Assembly: GCF_900169525.1 (NCBI RefSeq)
Contig: NZ_LT821240.1
Coordinates: 693,684 to 757,683 of the forward strand
Source: Corynebacterium pacaense
GTDB lineage: Bacteria; Actinomycetota; Actinomycetes; Mycobacteriales; Mycobacteriaceae
Reading direction: 5' to 3'
DNA length: 64,000 bases
The notes beneath the pieces were generated by a model. That model saw only the letters and a list, made by a program, of their open reading frames with translations, did not search any database and was not told where the DNA came from. This document shows, piece after piece, positions 55,085 to 64,000 of this stretch; the first letter of the stretch is position 1; every line of letters starts with the position of its first letter. The translations under genes and the position numbers were made by a program.

Positions 55085-55909
55085 TCATAGTCCGTAAACG
55101 CGGTCAAAGTTCCTCGACAGGACCCCCGCGAGCTCCTCCACATCCACACCGCGCACCTGTGCAATGCACAACGCAGTGTGGCCGATCAGGCTGGGTTCGT
55201 TCCGGGAACCCCGGAACGGCTCCGGCGTCATGTACGGTGCATCGGTTTCGATGAGAATCTGCTCGGCGGGGACAAGTCGCGCAGCCTCGCGCAGCTCCTC
55301 ATTACGCCTGAAGGTCACGTTGCCCGCGAAACTGAGGGTGTACCCGCGATCGGTCGCCTCACGTGCAACGTCAAGTGGCGAGGAGAAGCAGTGCAGGATG
55401 GTGTGCACCGGCGTCGGCGAATCAGCCAGCACGCGCAGCAGCTCCGCGTCCGCCTCCCGGTTGTGGATCATCAGGGCCTTGCCCGCGGAGACGGCCAGAT
55501 CGATGTGCCAGCGCAGCGCCTCCTCCTGGGTCTCCAGATCGGCGGTTCCCTCCGGATCATGGGTGATCCAGTAGGTATCCAGCCCGGTCTCCCCCACCGC
55601 GACACAGGCCGGATCCGCGACCATGCCGGTGAGCTCGGCACGCGCCGCCGCATCCAGTTGCCCTGCGCGGGTGGGGTGGATCGCGCAGGCCGCGAAGACG
55701 CCCTCGAGTTCACGGGCGGATTCAAGTGCCATTCTGGCCTCGGCCAGCCCGTCACCGACGGTGCACAGCTTGTCGACGCCCGCCGCCACCGCCCTGGCCA
55801 CCAGCGCCGCGGGCTCTCCGGCGCAGGACGCCAGATGGGTGTGCGCGTCAATGAGACCCGGGATGGTTGCGGCTGGAACCGGAATGGGACGGGGCTTCTT
55901 CTTCGACAT
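55085..55909 (-). CDS. tatD: TatD-family metal-dependent DNase
   Basis: This is a 274-residue TIM-barrel hydrolase. The metal ligands are visible: IDAHTHLAS (His-x-His), CVAVGETGLDTYW (Glu), HNREADAELLR (His), TILHCFSS (His) and IETDAPYM (Asp). TatD enzymes are 3'-5' exonucleases or D-aminoacyl-tRNA-related hydrolases. It is transcribed divergently from the cyclase gene with only 20 bases between starts. Confidence 0.94.
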   Translation of the reverse strand: MSKKKPRPIPVPAATIPGLIDAHTHLASCAGEPAALVARAVAAGVDKLCTVGDGLAEARMALESARELEGVFAACAIHPTRAGQLDAAARAELTGMVADPACVAVGETGLDTYWITHDPEGTADLETQEEALRWHIDLAVSAGKALMIHNREADAELLRVLADSPTPVHTILHCFSSPLDVAREATDRGYTLSFAGNVTFRRNEELREAARLVPAEQILIETDAPYMTPEPFRGSRNEPSLIGHTALCIAQVRGVDVEELAGVLSRNFDRVYGL

Positions 55910-55917
55910 AGGTCCTA

Positions 55918-55923
55918 TAGTCT
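55918..55923 (+). promoter_or_regulatory. Putative -10 (TAGTCT) of the cyclase gene
   Basis: TAGTCT lies 6 nt before ATG 55930 in a 20-base divergent gap, so a leaderless start is likely. The overlapping TATAGT (55916-55921) is an alternative hexamer. Confidence 0.45.
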
Positions 55924-55929
55924 AGCCGC

Positions 55930-56550
55930 ATGAGAATCATTGACCTCTCACACCACTTCCACCCAGGTCAGCCCCATTTTCCAGGTGATCCCGACCAGAG
56001 GAATGACACTGTGTCCACGATCCGCGAGGACGGCTTCCTCATGCACCGCTACTGCTTCGTCGGCGCCTGGGGAACGCATGTCGACGCGCCCGCGCATTTC
56101 GTGGACGGCGGACGAACCCTGGAGGGGATCGACCCATCCGACCTGTTGCTCCCCCTAGTGGTGGTGTCCTTCCCCGGGGCCGGACTCATCGGTGCCGAGG
56201 ACCTGCGCCACCACGAGGGCGTTCACGGCAGGATCCCGCCGAGAAGTTTCGTCGCCCTGCACACCGGATGGACATGGGGTGCGGCGGGGACGGCACCGGG
56301 ATGGAGCATCCCCGCGCTGGAGCTGCTTGACTCCCGATCGGTGACCGCCATCGGACATGATCTCCCCGACACCGATCCCGGCCTCGAGGCCCAGCACTGG
56401 TGGCTCGACCATGATCACTGGCAGGTGGAGAACATGACGAATCTCGGACAGGTGCCAGCTGTCGGTGCCCACATCGTCTGCGCCTTTCCCGTGCCGGTGG
56501 GCGGAGTGAGCTTTCCGGTCCGGCCCATCGCCATGATCCGTGAAACCTAG
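55930..56550 (+). CDS. Cyclase family protein (kynurenine formamidase-like)
   Basis: This is a 206-residue cyclase-fold amidohydrolase. It has the early hydrophobic DLSHHFHPGQPHFPGD, the metal-binding GTHVDAPAHFVDGG (His-x-x-x-Asp-x-x-x-His) and LHTGW, then IGHDLPDTDP near the end. Such proteins hydrolyse N-formylkynurenine or isatin. The ATG overlaps the promoter of tatD. Its end overlaps the RecQ gene end by four bases. Substrate not inferable. Confidence 0.85.
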   Translation: MRIIDLSHHFHPGQPHFPGDPDQRNDTVSTIREDGFLMHRYCFVGAWGTHVDAPAHFVDGGRTLEGIDPSDLLLPLVVVSFPGAGLIGAEDLRHHEGVHGRIPPRSFVALHTGWTWGAAGTAPGWSIPALELLDSRSVTAIGHDLPDTDPGLEAQHWWLDHDHWQVENMTNLGQVPAVGAHIVCAFPVPVGGVSFPVRPIAMIRET

Positions 56551-58598
56551 CCCCGGGACGCCAGGGCAAAGGGCAGAACCTCGCTACCGCCGCGCTCCGC
56601 AATGCCACTGGCGGCAACGGTTACGGTCCAGGAGGTATCGATGACATCGGTGACCAGGAGAACGGGCCCGTCGATTACCGCGGGTCCCCGCGACCAGTCC
56701 CAGTGATTGAGGAGGGCACTGACACGGTAGGCGGAGTTGTGCGCGGTGATCTCGGTGGCGGAGGGCCGGACCGGGAGCACACCTGCGTAGTGCATTCTGC
56801 CGAGTTCAGCGATCTTCCCAGCGATCCGGACGATCATCGCCTGGGCTGCCGGGTCGGTGTGGCCGAGGGCCACCACATTGGTCGGCCGTACCGTCCAGTC
56901 CCAATCGGCGAGGACTGCAATGATCCTGTTCAGCCAGGGATCCTCCGGGAACTCCCTGCTTTCCAGCAGTTCCCGCAGCGCCGGGCCCCGTCCGACATCA
57001 TTGAGGCGGCCCAGCACCCGGCCCTGCCGGAGGCCCTTGATCTTCCCCTTCACCGAGATCCCCGTGGGCCACTGCTTCCTGGGTTCAATGACCACGCCGG
57101 GGGCGTCCATTCGTCGTCCGATATCTGCACCGAGCTCCGTGTCGATCTCCGGTGACCATCCGACCCCGGTGCAGTTGTCACAGCGGCCGCAGGGGATGGC
57201 CGCGGTGGCGTCGTCAAGCTGGGTCCGCAGGAAGAGCATCCGGCACTGCGTGGTGTGTTCATATTCCACCATGGTCTGCTGCTCCCGCCTGCGGGCCTGT
57301 TCCAGCTTGAGGTAGCGCTGGGCGTCATAGACCCATTCGGCTCCGGTGGAGACCCAGCCACCGCGCACGCGGCGCACCGCGCCATCAACATCGAGCACCT
57401 TGAGCACCTGCTCGAGCCTGGACCGGGAGAGATCAACCTGTGACTCGAGCCTCACGGTGGACTGCGGCTGCTCCCCCAGTACCCCCAGGAGTTCGCGCAC
57501 GGTGTCCTCGGGCGGAAATGACACCGAGGCGAAGTACTCCCAGATCTCCCGGTCCTCCGCTCCGGGGAGCAGGATCACCTCGGCGCGCTCAGTCCCGCGA
57601 CCCGCGCGCCCGATCTGCTGGTAATAGGACACCGGCGAGCTCGGTGCGCCCAGATGGATCACGAACCCGAGGTCCGGTTTATCAAATCCCATCCCCAGCG
57701 CGGAGGTGGCGATCAGTGCCTTGACGTCATTGTTGAGCAGCGCCAGCTCCAGTCCCTCCCGTTCCGAGGACTCGGTGCGACCGGTGTAGGCGGCGACGTT
57801 CCACCCCATTGAGTTCAGTGCATCGGCGAGATCATGGGCGGCCGCGACGGTCAGGCAGTAGATGATGCCGGAGCCCTCTAACTCTCCCAGATGGGTGGCG
57901 ATCCACGCCGGACGCCGTGTGGAATCGGGAAGGTTGAGCACCGACAGATACAGTGATTCACGGTCCAGCGTCCCCCGGAGCAGACCGGTGTTTTCCCCGA
58001 GCTGCCCGCGCACATCCTCCACCACCCGGTCATTGGCCGTTGCCGTGGTGGCGAGCACGGGGACATCGGGATTCAGCCCCGCCAGCAGATCCCGGATCCT
58101 CCGGTAGTCCGGACGGAAGTCATGCCCCCAGTCGGAGATACAGTGCGCCTCGTCCACAACGACCATTCCGGCCTGCGCCGCGAGTCTCGGCAGGACCTGG
58201 TCCCGGAAGTCGGGGTTGTTGAGTCGCTCCGGGGAAATCAGCAGGACATCCACCCCGTCCCCGACGATGCGCCGCTGGATCTCGTCCCATTCGGTCATGT
58301 TCGCACTGTTGAGGGTGACCGCGCGGATGCCGGCCCTGTCCGCCGCGGCGACCTGGTTGCGCATCAGCGCCAACAGCGGGGAGATGATCACCGTGGCACC
58401 TGCGCCCCGGCTCCGGAGAAGCTTCGCGGCAATGAAATACACCGCTGATTTTCCCCACCCCGTCCGCTGCACCACCAGCATCCTCCGGTGGTGGTTCACC
58501 AGGGAATCAATGGCCGACCACTGATCATCCCTGAGTCGGGTCCCCGGGCCCGCAATGGATTCAAGGAGTTGGTTGGCCTGGTCTCTCGTTGCACTCAT
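56547..58598 (-). CDS. RecQ-family helicase with C-terminal phosphoribosyltransferase-like segment
   Basis: This is a 683-residue protein. RecA-like helicase motifs are QRTGWGKSAVYF (Walker A), VVDEAHCISDWGHDFRPDYRR (DEAH box), ATTATAND, and QIGRAGRGTERAE (motif VI). A zinc-type RQC region has CRMLFLRTQL and CGRCDNC. The final 90 or so residues (VLPVRPSATEITAHNSAYR... to LVTDVIDTSWTVTVAASGIA) resemble a PRPP-binding loop (VLLVDDV-DTG-T type). The fusion is unusual in general, but my recollection is that this RecQ-PRTase arrangement exists in other actinobacteria. ATG 58598 is chosen. Confidence 0.88.
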   Translation of the reverse strand: MSATRDQANQLLESIAGPGTRLRDDQWSAIDSLVNHHRRMLVVQRTGWGKSAVYFIAAKLLRSRGAGATVIISPLLALMRNQVAAADRAGIRAVTLNSANMTEWDEIQRRIVGDGVDVLLISPERLNNPDFRDQVLPRLAAQAGMVVVDEAHCISDWGHDFRPDYRRIRDLLAGLNPDVPVLATTATANDRVVEDVRGQLGENTGLLRGTLDRESLYLSVLNLPDSTRRPAWIATHLGELEGSGIIYCLTVAAAHDLADALNSMGWNVAAYTGRTESSEREGLELALLNNDVKALIATSALGMGFDKPDLGFVIHLGAPSSPVSYYQQIGRAGRGTERAEVILLPGAEDREIWEYFASVSFPPEDTVRELLGVLGEQPQSTVRLESQVDLSRSRLEQVLKVLDVDGAVRRVRGGWVSTGAEWVYDAQRYLKLEQARRREQQTMVEYEHTTQCRMLFLRTQLDDATAAIPCGRCDNCTGVGWSPEIDTELGADIGRRMDAPGVVIEPRKQWPTGISVKGKIKGLRQGRVLGRLNDVGRGPALRELLESREFPEDPWLNRIIAVLADWDWTVRPTNVVALGHTDPAAQAMIVRIAGKIAELGRMHYAGVLPVRPSATEITAHNSAYRVSALLNHWDWSRGPAVIDGPVLLVTDVIDTSWTVTVAASGIAERGGSEVLPFALASRG

Positions 58599-58642
58599 GC
58601 CCCCACCTAACACCACGCGGTGGACACACGCACCCCCGCAGT

Positions 58643-60475
58643 CTACCCCTGCACCGGGGCCCACTCCGGGCCGGTCTCCCCCAGCTCGGGATCAAGCTTG
58701 GTGATCAGCGGTGCCGGCTTGTTCAGGACGGTGCCCGGAACGACCTCGGTGCGCCTCCAGACCGCCTGCTGGGTCTTGTAATCGCCCATGATCACCGGAT
58801 ATGTGTGCGCGGGATCGGGCAGCCCGACACCGATCGGCTGGCGAGGTGAATCGTTGACCACCTCAACGATCCTGGGCTCGGCCGCCCAGATCCCCTCGCG
58901 TCCGAGCGTCTCGTGCACCTTCTGCGCGGTGTGCGGAAGGTAGGGGGTGAGCATGGTGTTGCAGTCCGAGACAACCTGCAGCGCGGTCCACAGCACGGTG
59001 GCCAGGCGCTCCCGCTGCGTTTCATCCTTGGCCAGCTTCCACGGTTCCTGTTCCGCGATGTAGGCGTTCGCCTCCCCCACGACATGCATCGCCGCGGTGA
59101 TTCCCGCCTTGAATTTGGACTGCTCCAGGTTTTCCGCGATGGAGTCGAAGGTCCCGGATGCCAGATCCAGGATCGCCTGGTCGGCTTCGGTCAGCGCGGC
59201 CGGTACCGGGACGGCACCGAAGTTCTTGTGTGCCATGGACACGGTGCGGTTGACCAGGTTGCCCCAGCCGTTGGCGAGCTCGTTGTTCACACGCCGGACG
59301 AACTCATCCCAGGTGAAATCGGTGTCGTTGTTCTCCGGCCCGGCCACCGCGATGAAGTAACGGAGGGGATCCGGTCCAAAGTCCCTCAGGAAATCCTTGA
59401 CGTAAATGACAACGCCCTTGGACGAGGAGAACTTCGATCCGGACATGGTCAGGAATTCGGATGAGACAACCTCTGTCGGGAGGTTCAGCTCCCCGAGTTC
59501 GCCGACGGTCCCACCGCGGGATCCCTTACCCGCGTAGCCGAGAAGTTCGGCGGGCCAGATCTGCGAATGGAAGGTGATGTTGTCCTTGCCCATGAAGTAA
59601 TAGGAGGTTGATTCAGGATCATTCCACCAGGTGCGCCACGCCTCCGGATCCCCGGTGCGGAAGGCCCATTCGATGGAGGCGGAGAGATAACCGACCACCG
59701 CGTCGAACCAGACATAGAGCTTCTTGGCGTTGTTGTCCTGCCATCCCTCAACCGGTACCGGGATACCCCAGTCAATGTCCCTGGTCATGGCACGGGGTCG
59801 GATATCATTGAGCAGATTCAGGGAGAAGCGCAGAACATTGGGACGCCAGTCTCTGCGCCCCTTCAGCCACTCGGTCAGTGCGTCCGCGAGAGCGGGCAGA
59901 TCCAGCAGAAAGTGCTCGGTCTCCACAAAGATGGGTGTTTCACCGTTGATCTTTGATACCGGGTTGATCAGATCGGCGGGATCCAGCTGGTTGCCGCAGT
60001 TGTCGCACTGATCCCCGCGGGCCCCTTCAGCACCACAGATGGGGCAGGTGCCCTCGATGTAGCGGTCCGGCAGCGTGCGCCCGGTTGACGGGGAAATCGC
60101 GCCGAGGGTCGATTCCTTGATCATGTAGCCGTTGTCGTAGAGACCCCGGAACAGCTCTTGGACCACCGCATAGTGGTTCGAGGTGGTCGTCCGGGTGAAC
60201 AGATCATAGGACAATCCGAGGCCCGTGAGGTCCTCGACGATCTGACGGTTGTATTTGTCCGCCAGCTCCTGGACGGTGACCCCTTCCTTGTCCGCCTGAA
60301 CGAGAAGCGGGGTGCCGTGCTCATCGGTACCGGAGATCATGAGCACGTTGTTACCACGCATCCGCTGAAAACGGGCGAAAACGTCCGAGGGCACACCGAA
60401 CCCCGCCACATGTCCAATATGGCGGGGTCCGTTGGCATACGGCCAGGCAACAGATACGAGCACGTTCTTCGTCAT
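58643..60475 (-). CDS. metG: Methionyl-tRNA synthetase
   Basis: This is a 610-residue class I synthetase. The HIGH motif is in [15 protein letters not shown], the KMSKS equivalent is in [11 protein letters not shown], and the zinc knuckle is [18 protein letters not shown]. The editing/anticodon-binding region follows in the C-terminal third. It lacks an EMAP-type tRNA-binding C-terminal domain. ATG 60475 has AAGGTGG upstream. It starts 50 bases after the betP stop in the same direction. Confidence 0.97.
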   Translation of the reverse strand: MTKNVLVSVAWPYANGPRHIGHVAGFGVPSDVFARFQRMRGNNVLMISGTDEHGTPLLVQADKEGVTVQELADKYNRQIVEDLTGLGLSYDLFTRTTTSNHYAVVQELFRGLYDNGYMIKESTLGAISPSTGRTLPDRYIEGTCPICGAEGARGDQCDNCGNQLDPADLINPVSKINGETPIFVETEHFLLDLPALADALTEWLKGRRDWRPNVLRFSLNLLNDIRPRAMTRDIDWGIPVPVEGWQDNNAKKLYVWFDAVVGYLSASIEWAFRTGDPEAWRTWWNDPESTSYYFMGKDNITFHSQIWPAELLGYAGKGSRGGTVGELGELNLPTEVVSSEFLTMSGSKFSSSKGVVIYVKDFLRDFGPDPLRYFIAVAGPENNDTDFTWDEFVRRVNNELANGWGNLVNRTVSMAHKNFGAVPVPAALTEADQAILDLASGTFDSIAENLEQSKFKAGITAAMHVVGEANAYIAEQEPWKLAKDETQRERLATVLWTALQVVSDCNTMLTPYLPHTAQKVHETLGREGIWAAEPRIVEVVNDSPRQPIGVGLPDPAHTYPVIMGDYKTQQAVWRRTEVVPGTVLNKPAPLITKLDPELGETGPEWAPVQG

Positions 60476-60525
60476 GCGTACCACCTTAATTTATGGTCGC
60501 CCGCCGGGCGGTATCGAGGTATTAC

Positions 60526-62361
60526 TTAGCTTTTCCGTGTGCCGCGTTGCGCCTGGCGCTCGCGCCTGCGGCGCGCCTGGTCCCGGCGATGCTGATGCTG
60601 GGAGTGCAGTCTGCGTTCCCGCGCGAGTCTGGCGGCGAATTTCTGCTGCTCCCGGTAATCAAGGTAGATCACATCATTGCGGAGATCCTTGACGATGCTG
60701 AACATCAGGCCGATGATCACGAAGAGGAAGGGCGTTGCCGCGACGATGGTGACATTGCGGAGATTCGTCAGTGCGGAGTCGCCGCCCGAGATCAGCAGTG
60801 TCAGTCCGATCGCCGCGGTCGCCACGCCCCAGGCTGCGGAGACCCATTTGTTCGCGTCGAGCTGTCCCCGCTGACTCATCGACCCCATCACGGTGGAGGC
60901 GGAGTCCGCCGAGGTGACGAAGAAGATCCCGAGGAGGACCATCGCGACAATGGCCATGACGTGCCCGCCCGGCAGCGCCTGGAGGAGGTCGAACAGTTGC
61001 TCCTCGGTGGAGCCGTTACCCCAGATGGATTCGCCGCTCTGTTCCATCACGATGGCCGTGCCGCCGAAGATGGCAAACCAGACGGTGGACACTCCCGCGG
61101 GAACGAGCAGCACGCCGACAACGAACTCGCGGATGCTGCGCCCCCGGGAGATACGCGCCAGGAACATCCCGACGAAGGGTGACCAGGAGATCCACCAGGA
61201 CCAGTAGAAAATGGTCCAGACGCCCAGCCACTCCCCCGCCGTGCCATCCGCGCTCATCGCCGTGCGTCCGGCCATCTCGAAGAAGTTCGAAAGATAGGCC
61301 CCGATGGAACCCGGAATGAGGTTGAGGATGGACACGGTGGGCCCGACCACGAACACGAACACCGCCAGAATCGCCGCGAGGATCATATTGAAGTTGGACA
61401 GGTACTGGATTCCCTTCCCCACACCGGAGAGCGCGGAGAGGATGAAGGCGAGGGTGAGAACCAGGACGATACCCAGGACGGTCCACTGGCCGGGGCTTTC
61501 AATGATCCCGGCCGCGCTGAGCCCGGCACCGATCTGCAGCGCACCCAGACCCAGCGAGCACGCGGTGCCGAAGACGGTGGCGACGATCGCGAGGATGTCG
61601 ATCACCCGGCCCGGCCACCCGTTCGCGCCCTTTTCACCGATGAGCGGGATGAACGCGGAGCTCAGCAGCTGCCTGCGTCCGAGTCTGTAGGTGGAGTAGC
61701 CGATGGCCAGCCCGACGATGGCGTAGATCGCCCAGGGGTGCAGGGTCCAGTGGAACAGGGTTGATGACATCGCGGAGCCGACCCCGTGTTCGGCGTGTCC
61801 GGGCACGCCATCGCGGTAGAAGGTCAGCGGCTCGGCCGTGCCGTAGAACATCAGCCCGATTCCCATTCCCGCCGCGAACATCATCGCAATCCACGACACC
61901 GTCCGGAACTCGGGAGCCTCATCGGATCTGCCAAGACGGATCGATCCGAATCTGCTGGCCGCGATCACGATCACGAAGAATACGAACACCGTGCCGAAGA
62001 GAATGAAGGCCCAACCGAGGTTGCTCACCACGAAATTCAGGGCGGAGCTGGCGAAGGTGGAAAAGGAGTCCGGTTGGGCGAGCCCCCAGATGACCGTCGA
62101 CAGAACTACGACGATGGCGGGAACGATCACCGCCCACTGCAGCGGGGCGTCCTCGCGTTCACCCTCGAGGACAATGTCCTCCGAATCCGCGGTGAGGTGT
62201 TCACCGATCTCATCGGGGCTTTCCAAGAGGTCCGCCAGCTCCCCCGTCGCCGTGGTCTGCACGGGGTCACCGCCTGCCGGGCCATGGTCCGGCGAAGTGG
62301 TATCCGGCTGCTCGGTGTGCCGCCCCGAATCCCTGTCCGATGAAGAGTCAGATGTAGTCAT
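60526..62361 (-). CDS. betP: Glycine betaine transporter BetP (BCCT family)
   Basis: This is a 611-residue osmoregulated Na+/betaine symporter. A hydrophilic N-terminal domain of about 70 residues (acidic, Ser/Thr-rich) precedes twelve membrane helices. The Gly-rich motif [20 protein letters not shown] and the Trp-rich [19 protein letters not shown] are present. The C-terminus carries [35 protein letters not shown], the charged osmosensory tail of C. glutamicum BetP. The region matches BetP over its whole length as I recall that sequence. Activity is expected to rise with internal K+ at high osmolality. The expected MtrA site upstream was not identified. Confidence 0.93.
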   Translation of the reverse strand: MTTSDSSSDRDSGRHTEQPDTTSPDHGPAGGDPVQTTATGELADLLESPDEIGEHLTADSEDIVLEGEREDAPLQWAVIVPAIVVVLSTVIWGLAQPDSFSTFASSALNFVVSNLGWAFILFGTVFVFFVIVIAASRFGSIRLGRSDEAPEFRTVSWIAMMFAAGMGIGLMFYGTAEPLTFYRDGVPGHAEHGVGSAMSSTLFHWTLHPWAIYAIVGLAIGYSTYRLGRRQLLSSAFIPLIGEKGANGWPGRVIDILAIVATVFGTACSLGLGALQIGAGLSAAGIIESPGQWTVLGIVLVLTLAFILSALSGVGKGIQYLSNFNMILAAILAVFVFVVGPTVSILNLIPGSIGAYLSNFFEMAGRTAMSADGTAGEWLGVWTIFYWSWWISWSPFVGMFLARISRGRSIREFVVGVLLVPAGVSTVWFAIFGGTAIVMEQSGESIWGNGSTEEQLFDLLQALPGGHVMAIVAMVLLGIFFVTSADSASTVMGSMSQRGQLDANKWVSAAWGVATAAIGLTLLISGGDSALTNLRNVTIVAATPFLFVIIGLMFSIVKDLRNDVIYLDYREQQKFAARLARERRLHSQHQHRRDQARRRRERQAQRGTRKS

Positions 62362-62520
62362 GGAACACAGATTGGGGGATCCTCCACAGGCGAATCAAGT
62401 TGAAACCGGCCCCTCCACGGGGGCTGCACCTATCATTTCCCGTTCTTTATATCCTCGTGATCTGGTGGAACCCCTGTTGGTGCCGCATTTCCATCCGGGG
62501 CAATCACGAAGCAATAACAA

Positions 62521-63369
62521 TTAGCTATCCCTCGCCGATATCACCGCATCATAGAGTTCCTTCTTCCCCACCCCATGGGTCCCCGCGAGCTCGGCCGCCA
62601 CCGTCTTTAGCCGCTCCCCGGCGTTCACCCGTTCAAGGGCGCTCTCCACCAGTGCATCGAGATCGACCTCCAGGTCCGTGGCTCCCTCGATCACCACGGT
62701 GATTTCACCCCGGACGCCGTCCGCGGCCCAGTGCGCAAGCTCGGGGAGCGTCCCCCGGCGTACCTCCTCATAGGTCTTGGAGAGCTCGCGGCACACCGCC
62801 GCGCGGCGGGTGCCGAGCACGGACGCGGCGTCGGCAAGCGTCTCCGCGATCCGGTGCGGTGACTCGAAGAAGCACACCGCCCTGGCCTCCGTCTTCAGCG
62901 TCTCCAGCCATGAAATGCGCGCGCCGTGTTTACGGGGTGCGAATCCGTCGAAGGCGAAACGTCCGACGTGCAGGCCCGACAGTGCCAGGGCCGTGGGGAC
63001 CGCCGAGGGGCCGGGAAAACAGGTCACCGGGATCCCCGCGTCGTGGGCTGCGTCGATCAGCGCGAAACCGGGATCCGAGACCACCGGCATGCCCGCGTCG
63101 CTGACCACGAGCACGCTTCCGGTGCGGGCGGCCTCGAGGAGTTTCTCGACCCGGCTGTTTTCATTGTGATCGAAATTCGACACCAGTTTCCCCTGGATAT
63201 CCACCCCGAGGGCTGCGGCGAGTGACGCGGTGCGCCTGGTGTCCTCGGCGGCGATGATCTGGGCCTGGGCCAGCGCCCGGACCAGGCGCGGGGAGGCATC
63301 CCCGATGTTGCCCAGCGGAGTCGCCGCGATGATGATCCCGGGCGGAAGGAGGTTGTCAGCAGCATCCAT
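62521..63369 (-). CDS. rsmI: 16S rRNA (cytidine1402-2'-O)-methyltransferase
   Basis: This is a 282-residue SPOUT-like/tetrapyrrole-methylase-fold enzyme. It has IIIAATPLGNIGDAS at the start, AEDTRRTASL, HNENSRVEKLLEAA, VVSDAGMPVVSDPG and FFESPHRIAETL, all RsmI hallmarks. It methylates C1402 of 16S rRNA. It is divergent from pmt with 48 bases between starts. Confidence 0.95.
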   Translation of the reverse strand: MDAADNLLPPGIIIAATPLGNIGDASPRLVRALAQAQIIAAEDTRRTASLAAALGVDIQGKLVSNFDHNENSRVEKLLEAARTGSVLVVSDAGMPVVSDPGFALIDAAHDAGIPVTCFPGPSAVPTALALSGLHVGRFAFDGFAPRKHGARISWLETLKTEARAVCFFESPHRIAETLADAASVLGTRRAAVCRELSKTYEEVRRGTLPELAHWAADGVRGEITVVIEGATDLEVDLDALVESALERVNAGERLKTVAAELAGTHGVGKKELYDAVISARDS

Positions 63370-63404
63370 GTATCCCAGCTTCCCACAGAATTCCCACCAG
63401 GCTC

Positions 63405-63410
63405 TACAAT
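63405..63410 (+). promoter_or_regulatory. Putative -10 (TACAAT) of pmt
   Basis: TACAAT is 7 nt before GTG 63418 with no ribosome binding site, the expected geometry of a leaderless transcript. Confidence 0.5.
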
Positions 63411-63417
63411 CAACCGG

Positions 63418-64000
63418 GTGAGCCTAGCCCTGCCAGTTCGGAGTCAGGGGCGGGACCAAGGCATGTTCGCCGGTAGCCGCCCACCTACCCCACCCACGTT
63501 CACCTGGACTTTTCAGGATTCCTGGACATGGTCGCTGATCGCCGTTGTTGCGCTGTTCACCCGATTCCTCGGGTTGAGCAGCGCAACCGCCGGCGGCACC
63601 CCGGTCTTTGATGAGAAACACTATGCCCCGCAGGCCTGGGACATGGTGCGGTCCTGGATCAACCCGGTCACCGGTGGCATCGAATCAAATCCCGGATTCG
63701 GCCTGGTGGTCCATCCCCCGCTGGCCAAACAGATCATGGCGCTCAGCGAGATGGTGTTCGGCTACTCACCCTTGGGCTGGCGACTGATGACCGCGGTCTT
63801 CGGTACGCTGACCATCCTCGCGATCATGGCGATCACCCGCCGGCTCAGCGGTTCCACCCTGGTCACCTTCATCGCCGGCGTCATCGCCACCGCTGACGGT
63901 GTGCTGCTGGTGTCCTCCCGGTTCGGTATGCTCGACATCTTTCAGGTCTTTTTCATCACCGCGGCGGCGTGGACGCTGATTCGGGATCACCAGCAGATGC
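63418..64000 (+). CDS. pmt: Dolichyl-phosphate-mannose-protein mannosyltransferase, N-terminal part
   Basis: This is the first 194 codons of a polytopic glycosyltransferase cut by the right edge. The frame starts at GTG 63418 (VSLALPVRSQGRDQGM). The hallmark segment FDEKHYAPQAWDMVRSW (the Asp-Glu pair in the first loop) and HPPLAKQIMA follow a first hydrophobic helix near residue 40. Three more hydrophobic segments appear before the edge. Pmt transfers mannose from polyprenyl-phosphomannose to Ser/Thr of secreted proteins. In C. glutamicum it lies next to rsmI (cg1014-cg1015 as remembered). An ATG at codon 16 is an alternative start. Confidence 0.9.
   Translation, partial: MSLALPVRSQGRDQGMFAGSRPPTPPTFTWTFQDSWTWSLIAVVALFTRFLGLSSATAGGTPVFDEKHYAPQAWDMVRSWINPVTGGIESNPGFGLVVHPPLAKQIMALSEMVFGYSPLGWRLMTAVFGTLTILAIMAITRRLSGSTLVTFIAGVIATADGVLLVSSRFGMLDIFQVFFITAAAWTLIRDHQQM

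Overview
The window is a contiguous piece of a high-GC Corynebacterium chromosome. Three things point there: mycolic-acid envelope genes (an antigen-85-type corynomycolyltransferase, an MmpL transporter, a PorB-type helical porin), a BetP-type betaine carrier with the long charged N- and C-termini of the C. glutamicum protein, and a gene order that, from memory, matches C. glutamicum ATCC 13032 from about cg1115 (ppx2) back to cg1014 (pmt). The species was not determined. Nearly all of the window is core genome; the only clear mobile DNA is a pair of insertion sequences at 1.0-3.3 kb.

Layout. 0-5.3 kb: the minus-strand group eno, divIC/ftsB-like, DUF501 and ppx, split by an IS5-type and an IS701-type element lying back to back on CTAG targets. 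5.4-8.3 kb: lytic transglycosylase, PorB-like porin, MazG, a small antitoxin-like protein, and a gene broken by an in-frame TGA. 8.3-13.2 kb: mfd, a TetR regulator, tRNA-Gln and a small helical protein. 13.4-22.5 kb: gamma-glutamyltransferase lipoprotein, then on the minus strand multicopper oxidase, YwiC-like protein, ABC exporter, two-component system and BrkB-like membrane protein. 22.7-27.7 kb: glmU, prs, an AlkD-like repair protein, a VOC protein, rplY behind a structured leader, and pth. 27.7-33.8 kb: two paralogous Cys-rich mini-proteins, gapB, nitronate monooxygenase, a second pth, SDR and prfC. 33.9-43.7 kb: a MetX-like hydrolase, DUF2199, a membrane protein, an RraA-like protein, mmpL-tetR, corynomycolyltransferase, and DUF6882/DUF5808-type proteins. 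43.7-50.1 kb: 3-hydroxyisobutyryl-CoA hydrolase type enzyme, Cof-type phosphatase, ppk2, two tandem ABM proteins, a membrane alpha/beta-hydrolase and a pyridoxal kinase. 50.1-64 kb: ABC-F ATPase, ispE, rsmA, rpf2, tatD, cyclase, a RecQ helicase with a C-terminal phosphoribosyltransferase-like segment, metG, betP, rsmI and the start of pmt.

How the genes work together. Envelope biogenesis recurs (glmU, mmpL, cmt, porin, rpf2, transglycosylase, pmt, ispE). Translation and RNA functions are also common (two pth, rplY, prfC, rsmA, rsmI, metG, tRNA-Gln). Polyphosphate metabolism appears at both ppx and ppk2. Several genes have a -10-like hexamer 6-8 nt before the start codon and no ribosome binding site, which suggests leaderless transcripts.

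I found no obviously new multi-gene system. The observations most worth checking are the double CTAG insertion that reuses stop codons, the attenuator-like leader of rplY, the paired Cys-rich mini-proteins between the pth genes, the palindromic region before mmpL-tetR, the RecQ-phosphoribosyltransferase fusion, and the alkD-like gene without a normal start codon. The only gene-free stretch over 300 bases is 37010-37333.
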